This document shows, one piece after another, positions 35,800-45,776 of a DNA stretch of 64,000 bases. Source of the DNA: Artemisia argyi (Eukaryota; Streptophyta; Magnoliopsida; Asterales; Asteraceae); NCBI GenBank assembly GCA_030686995.1, contig CM060680.1, forward strand, positions 200,247,322 to 200,311,321, in the 5' to 3' direction. Under the pieces are notes generated by a model. It made no database searches and was not told where the DNA came from. It was given only the letters and a program-made list of their open reading frames with translations. The position numbers and the translations under genes were made by a program. Position 1 is the first letter of the stretch; every line of letters begins with the position of its first letter.

Positions 35800-38435
35800 T
35801 CAATTGTTTGCTGATATCGATTTATACTTATACCGATTAGCCCAAAATACATAGTTAACCAAATTCAGGACACTCAAAATAGACATCAACCAGTAAAACC
35901 TATCAAGGCGATAATGGTTCAAATTCTCACCCGCCAACCACGGATGGTGATGTTTTCCTGACCCTGTGACACTATTAACAAGTGACACGATCACACCACT
36001 GAGATAATAACCCAAAGCTAAGGACGCCCAAGAAAACGAAGTAGCTAAAGACCTCATCCTAATAGGTGCTTCACTAAACGCAAACTCCATCAAACCAGCC
36101 AGCACAAAAAGATCCGCAGACCCCAGAAACAAATACTGAAACGCAATCCATAAAAATGATATCGGTAAGTGCCCGTTATCAAGGCCATGTTCATTTGCAA
36201 CTTTTTTTCTTTTGGTCTCAACTAAAGCCGCAACAACCATAGCTAAAATGGAAAAGCAAAGACCAATGCCAGCTCGTTGAAGATGAGAAACACCCGTTTC
36301 ACTTTTTGTCCATTTTCGTAAGTATGGGATTATGACATGGTCATAAAGCGGGACCATGATCATCATGAATGTGACTGGGAAAACGGGTAGTGATCCAGGT
36401 GGGACTTTGAATGATCCAAGCATGGTGTTCATTGTGGATGCTTGATGAACTGAAAAGGTCGAGAGTTGAGCTAAGCAACAATTTAGTATTATGGTGCAAG
36501 CAAATATTGGAAGGATATGTATCATGATTTTGACATCTTCTACTTCTTGAACCGAGCACTCGAGTGATTTGTGGGATGGCTTGTTTTCAGCTGCACGGTT
36601 TAAAAACTTGAGGGAATTAGACAGGGTCAGTTTGTCGGGCTCATTGTTGTTTTTTTGTTGTTCTTCGTTTAATGATTGTATAAGAGGATACGGGCTCTGA
36701 GTCGTGTTTGTGATGACATCATTTTGGTTGATTTTGGTCTTGGAACTATTTAAACTTGATGCAAGTAGAACCTGTTCAAAGAAGTACATTATTAGTATTA
36801 GTTGCAATTTCGGCTGATTTACCTCAAATGAGTTTATATAGGTTATGTTTTAAGGAAACTTACTTATCTGAACCACTGAGGTATATAACAAAAATTATTT
36901 ACATATTGGAATTTTTTAATAAAATAACCACATAATGTTGGTGGTTCAACCTGACCCGTTTTAGCCCAAACCCAATTTGCCCCGTTACCCAACCCGCCAA
37001 AACCTACCCATTTTGCAGCCTTAGAAGTGAGAATCTTACCTTAAGCATGGTTGCAAGAGGACTTCCATTGGGTACCTTGCAACGATAGAACCATGAACCA
37101 GAAACTAAGACTATGATCGACAACACGATTACGATGGTCGAGATTCCAAAACCCCATTGCCAACCCACATTATCTTCTATCCACAACACCAATGTGACAG
37201 CAATTAGACCACCAAACGACAAACAAAATACGAAATAATTGAAAAAGGTTGATCTTTGCTTCCTTCCTTTAGGAGTATTCTCGTCAAATTGTTCAGCTCC
37301 TAGTGAAGGCAGTGACCCCTTTATACCTCCAACACCGAATGCCACAAGGTAGAGACCTACAAATAGCATGGCAGCTTTTCCACCGTGAACATGTTCACAA
37401 AGAGCTGTGTTGGGCTTGTCACAAGGTGCAGGTTTAAGGTAAGGTGATTGAGCTTGGAACGTGAGTATGACCAAACCCTGGTACAAGAGTTAAGCAAAAA
37501 AACGGTTATGATTTATGGGGTTAAATAGTCATATTTTAACGCTAACTGCCCTTAACTTAAGAAAACTCATTTCAAGTAATAGACAAAGAACAAATACCAG
37601 GAACTCGATATATGCACTCATTAAGTAGATATAGTAGCTAGTATAGAAAGCATCCGATAAGAAGCCACCTAGGAGTGCTAGAAGGAACGACGTGCCCATA
37701 AAGTTTGTGACATTAATAGAGGATCTTGATGGAGAAAGGTTCATATGAGTTCGCAAATATAGCACCAAATTGCTTGCATTTGCTAGAAATGCCAGGTTTT
37801 CAAGAACTTCAACAGCTGCATACAAAGAAACGCGACAAGTCTAGGAAATCATTTAAAGATCGTCATGATACAATTTGTTTTTGTCAAAATGACCCGTTTT
37901 CGAATTTGAAATCATTATGAATTCTTGTAACTGTAACCAAGTAGGCTAACTAAATTAAATCATGACCAGAAACTATAAATACAAAGTATTGGATTGACTT
38001 TTTAATTCAATAGACTCTGAGTTTGATAACATGAAACAAGTTGACTTTTTAAGTCAAATGTATGATTTTCAATGTCAATACTGAAATTACAGTTAAAATA
38101 TATGTCATAATTGATTTTTAACTTGAGAAGACAAAACAAGTTGACCTTTCAGTAAAATAAAAAAATAAATAAATAAATAAAAAATACTCATATGAAAATA
38201 CGGACTGTGAATTTAAAATGTTTTAAGAAGTTCATACCCAAGACAAACAAAGCCGCGCGCATGCCACCATGACGACCTCTCTGCGCGCGCCTAAACCTGT
38301 AATCAACATACCCCTCCCACGCATTTGTTTCATGCTCCACTTCCTACAAACAAAATTCAAGCGAAATCCACTAGTCAAGACTCAAGAACACGAAAAAAAC
38401 ACAAAAATGCATCAAACTTCACAAGAACCTACCAT
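35800..38435 (-). CDS. NPF4.6-like: NPF4 (NRT1/PTR) transporter, gene 2
   Basis: Five coding exons on the minus strand: 38435-38433 (ATG only), 38343-38238, 37815-37598, 37477-37040 and 36771-35800. Exon lengths are identical to gene 1 (3, 106, 218, 438, 972) and code for 578 residues. The two proteins differ at only about a dozen scattered positions, mostly conservative (for example VFPVTFMM against VFPITFIM, SAYIEFL against SACIDFL). All membrane and signature motifs match gene 1. Introns are short here. A recent tandem duplicate, both copies apparently functional; the two may differ in expression because of the transposon in gene 1. Confidence 0.94.
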
Positions 38436-38470
38436 TTTCTCCTTCGAATATCGATTGCAATGAACCAGGA

Positions 38471-39057
38471 AAAAATGCAGACTTTAAACTTTTGGAGAAA
38501 TTTCAGAAAGGTAAATTATTTTACTACTATTACTTACACCATGCTAATGACAATGCTATGTATGCATTGATTATATACTAATGAAATAACCGTATGTGCA
38601 TGGTACTTTAATGCTTCCAATAAGAAAATTACATGTATCATGAAATGAATGGCTAGGATCACTTTAGTATACAAAATTGAAGTCAGAGTAAGCTTATCAT
38701 GTTGAGTCAGAGTAAGCAAATCAAGATAGAAAATAGGTTAAAAGATGAACATAAAAATTTATGAACCATTTGAAACATATCTATATTTGGCTTTTACTTT
38801 TACATTACATTTTAATCTTATCATGTTGAGTCATTAAATCAACTAACATTTGTACAAATCTTTACGTAACATATTTGTATTTGTGATTGTAATTTTTTTT
38901 TTTTTTTAAAGAGTTGTATGGAATACTCAGTTTTAAACTAGCTACATTGTAACATAATGGCAGAGCAAAATGATTTGCATAACCATATGTTAGCTATTTT
39001 GCGACTTTAAATAGCAATGTCCCATACAACTATCCAACTACTATCTCGAACACTTGG
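38471..39057. other. 5' flank of NPF4 gene 2, no gene seen
   Basis: AT-rich sequence upstream of the second NPF4 gene, likely to include its promoter. A T-run lies near 38892-38908. No clear TATA box could be fixed because the transcription start is unknown. Confidence 0.4.
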
Positions 39058-39935
39058 TTTCTGTATTAAGGTTATTTTTTGAAAAGCAAAGAAAAAAAAA
39101 ATGATTCACACACCTAAATTACCTACTACATCAAATAATGCACATTGTGCATATTTTAAATGAGACTGTAACGGTGTAACCAACAAACTTACAGTTAATG
39201 GGTCACTTACATACCATCTCTGGGTTTCGAAAAAAGAAAATGCTAGAAATAGTACAAATTTTTAAAGTGGGTCCATGAATAGGTCGACTTCAACACACTT
39301 TTCCAATTATGGTCATGCTCGACTGTGCGGTTGCTCGACTTCACCCGTTTCTGTATTAAGGTTATTTGTTGAAAAAAAAAATGATCACACACCTAAACTA
39401 CCTACTACATTAAATTATGCATCGTACATATTGTAAATGAGAGTGTAACACACAAACTTATAGTTAATGGGTCACTTACATGCCATTCTCTTTATGTATT
39501 TATTTAAAAAGATGTTTGTTACAGGGATATGAGTTTTGAAAAAAGAAATGCCATAAATAGTACAAATTTTCAATGTGAGTCCATGAAAAGGTTAACTTCA
39601 ACACACTTTTTCAATTATGGTCATGCTCGATTTCACCCGTTTCTGTACTAAAGTTATTTTTTGAAGAAAAAAATGATTCGCATACCTAAACCACCTACTA
39701 TATCAAATTTTGCATTATATTTTAAATGAGAGTGTAACCCACAAACTTATAGTTAATGGGTCACTTACATACCACTCTCTTTATATGTTTATTTAAAAGA
39801 TGTTTGTTACAAGGATATGAGTTTTGAAAAAAGAAAATGTCATAAATAGTACAAGTTTTCAATGTGGGTCCATGAAAAAATTCAAGACACTTTTCTAATT
39901 ATGGTCATGCTCACTGTGTGGTTGCTCGACTTCAC
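39058..39935. repeat. Three tandem ~290-bp units
   Basis: Units begin at TTTCTGTAYTAARGTTATTT at 39058, 39348 and 39640. Shared landmarks are AGTTAATGGGTCACTTACAT, ATAGTACAA.TTTT and TTATGGTCATGCTC. Units 2 and 3 share an extra stretch (GATGTTTGTTACA.GGATATGAG) that unit 1 lacks. Confidence 0.88.
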
Positions 39936-40270
39936 CCATATTTTAACACGTGTTCGATAGCAAGTACTGGGGTTTGTTTGGTTTAATTATTAGGTGGCTC
40001 ACAAAATCTTACACAATTCTCACCTTATCTAAAAACCTCTTTTTTCTTATATGATATACTTTATTTGAATGGTAAATGTGCGACTGTCGGCTTATAATTA
40101 AGCCCAACCATATTTCTGTACTTGCCATGGGACACGTGTCAAAATATGGGTGAAGTCGAGAAGTCTTATAGTTGAGCATGATCAAAATGAGAAGATGGTT
40201 GTGTACTTAACCATTTGGTGGACCTACTTTGAAATTTTGTACATTTTTTCTAAAAACCTTGTCTACTTGG
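39921..40270. repeat. Inverted arm facing the 290-bp tandem array
   Basis: The sequence at 40118-40165 is the inverse of 39921-39968 (core CGACTTCACCCATATTTT, then ACACGTGT). Further on, 40165-40270 is a diverged inverse of the last third of the tandem unit. The array plus this arm forms a foldback with a spacer of about 150 bp. Confidence 0.75.
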
Positions 40271-40635
40271 TTAGTTTTAGAAAATCCATAATTTTACATT
40301 TTGCTACAAATAGAAAGGGTTATCCTTTGCTCTTGGATAGTGGTTCCAAAAATTGGAGAAGATAATGAAGTGAAAACTCGAATATAATAGGTGGTATTGT
40401 TCGATATGTGTAAATTTCTCATTCATATAATAAATGTTTAAAATTTGTTTCATATAATAAAGTTTCACATACAATACGATGAGAACGACAAATTTTGGGT
40501 TTTTCTGACATATACCCTCAAGCACATGTTAAACTTTATTTATTAAATATGAGTCACTTTATTTTGTATACTCACAAATCCTTACATACCAATTGACACA
40601 CCCTGACCATTGGATCAAAAAGACAAAACTTAATG

Positions 40636-40865
<230 letters not shown>

Positions 40866-41403
40866 TTCTCTCTCTAAACAAAACTTCAAAATAAAACAAA
40901 AACATCATAAATCAACCAATTTTAACCGTCAAAATCAAAGAAAAAACATAAAAATGAACGAATTGAGGCAATCAGAACCAGATCCGGGAAAAAATACTAT
41001 TCAAAATGAAGAGATTCAGACTGACAATGATGGTATGATGCTTCTGATTCATTATTTCTTTATTATTTAACTATTTGTTGTAATTTAATTCTTATATTTA
41101 TGTTTTTGATCGTGTTTATGAAGATTTTTTTGCTTTTTGTTCATTTAGTTGTTATCTATGATATTGTGATGATTATGATGATTTTGCTCTTATTTTTATT
41201 CACATTAGTGTTTTTGAAAATATTTATGAACACTTTTCTGTTTTTGTAGATTATAGTAGTTTATTGAGGGATTGTTGTGATAGTTAGATGATTATTGTGA
41301 TAATACAAGAGATATTGTGACTGTAACATGCTGTTGAATTTTGTTTTTGATGCTATTTAGTTTGATGCACACCAAGTGTTTGATAAAATGCAAAGTTGAT
41401 TAG

Positions 41404-42030
41404 AAAACTTGTATCACAAGTGATACAAACAGTTGTAAATGATTGCTTATTGGTAGTATATCACCAGTGATACAAACAGTTGTAAATGAATGCTTATTGG
41501 TAGTATATCACATGTGATACAAACAGTTGTAATGATTGCTTATTGGTAGTATATCACCTGTTATACAAACAGTTGTAAATGATTGCTTATTGGTAGGGAT
41601 GAGCATTTCGGCCCGAATCCCGAAACCGTACCGGTACCATACCGAAACGGTACCGATCCCGATATACGGTATGGTACCGGGACTACGAAACAAGGTGAAA
41701 AAAAATTGGGACCACTAATTCGGTACGGGACCGGTACCAAATCGGGAAATTCCCCAAAAAAAAGGGAAAACCCGATTTTCAAGTACCGGTATCGGTATCC
41801 GAATCCCGTTCGATACGGTACCTTTACGACTAATTTATGCTCGAGAAAAAATCGGTACCACTAATTCGGTACGAGATCGGTACGGTACCGGTACCGTGCT
41901 CATCTCTACTTATTGGTAGTATATCACCTGCGATACAAACAGTTGTAAATGATTGCTTATTGGTAGTATATCACATGTAATATAAATAATTGTAATGATT
42001 GCTTATTGGTAGTATATCACCTGTGATGAT
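41404..42030. repeat. ~48-bp tandem repeats carrying TATCACNNGTGATA palindromes
   Basis: About seven units of a repeat with body ACAGTTGTAAATGATTGCTT and TATTGGTAGTATATCAC, each holding one 14-16 bp palindrome. The palindromes lie at 41411, 41459, 41506, 41552, 41922, 41969 and 42015. A hAT element interrupts the array. Confidence 0.88.
41594..41908. mobile_element. Non-autonomous hAT element built on GGTACCG words
   Basis: A 315-bp element with ends TAGGGATGAGCA and inverse TGCTCATCTCTA and a perfect 8-bp duplication CTTATTGG (41586-41593, 41909-41916). The interior is dominated by the palindromic word CGGTACCG and relatives such as ACCGGTACC. No coding potential; frames through it on both strands are artefacts. 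Confidence 0.93.
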
Positions 42031-42170
42031 GAAAAGTTTTTGAGATTATATTTTGTTTTTGAAAAAATGTAGAAGAAGATATCTATCAACATGATGACCT
42101 TATACAAGCCTTAACAGTTCTGGAATCAGTGAAATTTTTAACTATATCCCTGGAGATTGTTAAAAGTTAA

Positions 42171-42900
42171 GGTAAATTGTAAGATAAAAACATGTCTTCT
42201 TTTACCCTTTTCTATTTGAAATAGTTTATTTAGATTATACCCAATTGAACCTTTATAAAGAAAGTATAGAATCGTCTATTTTGTATACCTCTGGTCTATT
42301 TGAACACATGTGTGATTCTTTTTAAAAGAAGTTCGTATATGAATCAATAAAGTATATGTATTTTTTTGGCTGGAGCTAACCGAAGGAATGATGCTGCAAC
42401 ACATCTTGTTGGGACGCATAGGTCTGCACCACCTATTGAGTTTGGTTTTCATGGATGACGATTATTGTTATGATTTTGAAAAAGAGGATTGCAATAATGA
42501 TGATGTAACTAGTATTAGTGTTTATTGTATTATCAAATGTGTTTTGATAAGTTAATGTTTTGTCACTTGTTATAAATTAATAAAATGTTAAGTTAATGAT
42601 TTATCACTTGTGATAATTCAATAAAATGTCACTGGAATTTTATATTTATGATTCATATTGTTAACTTAGTGTTTTATCACATGTAAAAATGTCACTGGTA
42701 TTTATATTTAAAATGTGAAATGTCATTTGTAGTTAATTGGATAATTGATATTAAAATGCAAAATATCAAGTGCAATATTGGTTTTGGCTTCGGCTTGGTC
42801 AACAACTCCTTTGACGACTTAACATTTCTTCATAAGATTAACCAAGTGTTGCGCTTCAATTTCACCTTAACATTTTTTTTTCTTGAGCAACATGAGGCTC

Positions 42901-42950
<50 letters not shown>
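42171..42950. other. Palindrome-bearing stretch with T-run
   Basis: No confident gene. A 29-codon open stretch at about 42370-42458 could be a decayed exon. Palindromes of the TATCACNNGTGATA type lie at 42561 (degenerate), 42601 (perfect, TTATCACTTGTGATAA) and 42675 (half). A T-run of more than 40 bases ends at 42948. Confidence 0.5.
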
Positions 42951-42953
<3 letters not shown>

Positions 42954-43151
42954 CACAGGTAATAAAGCAATAGAATATAACATTAACTCTGGTATTTTAC
43001 ATATGAGTGATATCACGTGTGACAAAGCAATAAAATGTGACATTCATTTTGATATTCTACATATGAGTAATATCACAGGTGATAAAGTAATAAAATTTGA
43101 TTTTGGTATTATACATATGAGTAATATCACAGATGATAAATCAATAAAATA
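42951..43151. repeat. ~60-bp tandem repeats, each starting with the palindrome
   Basis: Units start at 42951, 43011, 43071 and 43125 with TATCACAGGTAATA-like palindromes, followed by AAGCAATAAAATNTGACATT and ending ACATATGAGTAA. The body is unrelated to the 48-bp repeat at 41404, yet the palindrome is the same. Confidence 0.88.
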
Positions 43152-43465
43152 ACCAAAGTTAGACATCATTTATGTGACTTGAATATTTTCTTCATTTTAG
43201 TGTATTATCACTTGTGATAATCTAGCTACAAAATAAATAAAGTATAGTATCTCAAATGATAAATCAATTAAGTGTCACTCATATAAACAAAGATGTTGAG
43301 CCAAAGACATGCAATCTGAAAAATACTTAAACAAAGATGCTAATGTATTAATTACTCAAATGATAAATTAATTGACTGCATTGGTTGATTATTGCTCATC
43401 ATATGTACACATGCCTCAACTAAACTAGACGCCTCAATAGCAAACCTTTCTATTTCTTTATTCTT

Positions 43466-43690
43466 CTAACCATAACGGGCCTTTTTCCTCCTCAAATCAG
43501 GTGGGATCAAATCCCTTATCCAACGCCTAAGTATATATTGATATGGGATACGAACCACCATACAATTCTTGAATACACAAAATGTGTGACGACATAAAAT
43601 CCCACAGTAAACAAAAAGCTGACAAATGCAAGCAACTGAACCATCTTCTTTTTCATCCACCACCTTCATCAAAAACACATCTATTATAGG
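43466..43690 (-). pseudogene. FAR1-related SWIM zinc-finger fragment
   Basis: About 70 codons on the minus strand with the SWIM pattern CxCQLF...GILCRHTFCVF, then IPYQYILRRWIRDLIPPDLRRK, then a stop. This is the C-terminal SWIM region typical of FAR1/FHY3-related proteins, which derive from MULE transposases. The MULE transposase core expected upstream (higher coordinates) is not found. A likely acceptor (GATGAAG|GTGG) precedes it. Confidence 0.75.
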
Positions 43691-43699
43691 TGATATTAA

Positions 43700-44249
43700 A
43701 AACATAAAATCAAAACGTAAATTAAAAAATTAAACACATAATATCACAAGTGATATTAAAAAACAGTATCAAGTTTTATGAACTTTCCTTGAATATATCA
43801 CAGGTGATACTTCATATTGTCTTTTTAACAATGAAAGTAATGAATAATATCACCTGTGATACTTAAAGCAAAAAAATTATTTCAATGCAATTGTATGGAA
43901 AGGAATTGAAGTGTAGTTTTCGTCAATTTAAGTGTAGTGTCAAGCATACTAGTCCTGGGGGATATCAAGATGTTAAGACGTTGCTGGCCAATATCAAAAA
44001 TCGATAAAAGGTGTGGTAAATTATCAAACTAGTGACATGTCTACTAAAAAAAGGGGTCGATACAAATCACAGCCACAAAGGATACCTTATATGCTAATGT
44101 TTTCATCCTTAAGCTATTCATCAAAATCAGGGAGATGTTACGCTAATGTTTTCATCCATTCTTTCTATCAAAGGAGATACAAATACATACCACACGAACG
44201 CAAACCAATTTATGTTATAAGGATTGATTGACGTCATTATAGTGCTTAA
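43700..44249. other. Stretch with three further palindromes
   Basis: Holds perfect palindromes at 43741 (ATATCACAAGTGATAT), 43796 (TATCACAGGTGATA) and 43848 (TATCACCTGTGATA). A 72-codon plus-strand frame at 44013-44231 has no recognisable domain and I do not call it. Confidence 0.55.
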
Positions 44250-44663
44250 CTAGCTGGGTAGCTCGCGCGTTGCGGCGGGTGCGTTTTGTGTTTTGTATTT
44301 TGTGGGTTGTACGGTGTAATTAATAATTTTGTTATTTGAAGTATGCATATGTTTACTTGGAAGTATAATTTGTTTATGTTTACGGATTTTTTTTTCTTGT
44401 TTGGTATTTTAAAAGAAACAAATTTGTATAAGAAATTTTTTGTAAGTGTATTATTTTTTGTGTTTTTTTATTTTTATTTTTTTGAAAAAACAATTTTTCA
44501 TAAGGAAATTTATGTAAAAAAAATTAAAAAAAAATAAAAAAAAAATTGTAGCGAGTACTGTAGCGACACGTGGCGCAAAAAAAATTACTGTAGCAAGCAC
44601 TGTAGCAACTACAGTACTGCTACAGTAAACGTTTCTGCCTTTTAGTATATATAGTAATATAGA
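44250..44663 (-). mobile_element. Non-autonomous Helitron, 414 bp
   Basis: On the minus strand it begins TCTATATTACTATATATACT at 44663 and ends CTAG at 44250. A GC-rich hairpin (CCGCCGCAACGCGCGAG region, 44264-44279) lies about 10-15 bases before the end. It sits exactly between host A and T (44664 and 44249), the Helitron insertion rule. It contains repeated GTAGC/GCTACAGT words and no coding sequence. Confidence 0.9.
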
Positions 44664-45107
44664 TCTATAAACATAGTGGCAAAGCTAATCTGTGACCACG
44701 CACAACCATCACACAACCTTGTCAAGAACTCAAAGAAACTATAAATACATCTACGTCTTCCATGTAAACAAACACATCCATACCGCTACAGGTCTCATAT
44801 TAAACCTACATTAACTAATTTTCTCAAAACCTAAGTCACAATCTCATTCAGTAAATCCTCCTAGCAAAATACCTACATTTGACGTGTATCCTAACTACTA
44901 GATCAGATATATTCACATTTTACATTTAAATGCCGAATCCACGAGCGCTAATAGTCTAATACAGTAACTTTTGCAACACCGTTATATATCAAATATAAAT
45001 AAATGAAGTTTTGTGAATAAATACACCTGAGACGCCCTATTGAAACGACTCCAGTAGCAGAATGGATTGATGAACCAATCAAAGGAGCAAGTGTTGCTTG
45101 TTCAACT
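44664..45107. other. Host stretch between Helitron and hAT element
   Basis: About 440 bp with no gene called. Its last 80 bp form one side of the open frame that is split by the hAT and the solo LTR. Confidence 0.45.
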
Positions 45108-45745
45108 TAGGGATGGCAATGGGCGAGAAAAAACCCACAACCCGCGGGTACCCGTCATAAATGGGTGGGTAAACGCGTCAATTTTCACCCACTGGTGGGT
45201 TGTGGGTGAAAATCTTTACCCATTAGTGGGTGGCGGGTGGGTGACGGGTGAGGCATACCCATCGCGGGTAAACCCATGAAACCCATTTAAAATACCCACG
45301 GGTATACCCGTCAAAATACCCGTAGGTGTACCTATAAACCCATGTTAAAATTAATTATACTAATTAAAATATTTATTATGTTGCAGGTATACATTTAACA
45401 GTTACTACTAAGTCTCAAAAAAACACATTAACCTAAAAGTTTGTTTGAGTTTCAAAACTAAAAAGAGAGTATGAAAGATCAAATAATCAAAGTTGTATTT
45501 GGCAAATTGATTGGTGTCTTATTACGCAATTTCGTAGTTAGTTTTAATATCATCGTTTTGTAATTTTATTCCATAACACTAACCCATGGGTTTACCCATG
45601 GGCAACAAATACCCACGGGTAAGGGCATGGGTAGAAATTTGTACCCATTGGTGGGTGATGGGTGGATGATGGGTGAGAAAAAAAATATATGGGCGGGTGA
45701 CGGGTTAGAGGTACCCGTGCCCATTACCCACGGGTGCCAGCCCTA
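45108..45745. mobile_element. Non-autonomous hAT element built on ACCCRYGGGT words
   Basis: A 638-bp element with ends TAGGGATGGCA and inverse TGCCAGCCCTA and a perfect 8-bp duplication GTTCAACT (45100-45107, 45746-45753). Both ends are packed with ACCCGTGGGT/GGGTGGGTA-like words; the middle (about 45345-45580) is AT-rich. No transposase. Confidence 0.93.
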
Positions 45746-45776
45746 GTTCAACTGCTGCTTCAGCTTGGTTTTTGCT

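Larger units (their letters stand above)
34240..38470. repeat. NPF4 tandem duplication, unit 2
   Basis: Second unit of the tandem pair, about 95 percent identical or more to unit 1 outside insertions. It lacks the intron-2 MULE and the 28.1-28.9 kb block, so it shows the older structure at both sites. Confidence 0.88.
40954..42170 (+). pseudogene. Two-exon FAR1-related-like 5' remnant
   Basis: Exon 40954-41032 (donor GATG|GTATGATG) joins in frame to 42073-42170 (acceptor AAATGTAG) to give 58 codons, then a stop. The peptide is acidic and polar (MNELRQSEPDPGKNT..., EEDIYQHDDL), like the unstructured N-terminus of FAR1-related proteins, but there is no domain to prove it. The intron is filled by 48-bp repeats and a hAT element. 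It could also be a small intact gene of unknown function. The nearby FAR1-type SWIM fragment lies on the other strand. Confidence 0.4.

Noticed and set aside
41508..41864. Several overlapping frames on both strands
   Set aside because: Open because of the palindromic GGTACCG words in the hAT element.
41404..43151. CRISPR-like array
   Set aside because: Repeats are AT-rich tandem units with no unique spacers of constant length, in a plant nuclear context with no cas genes.
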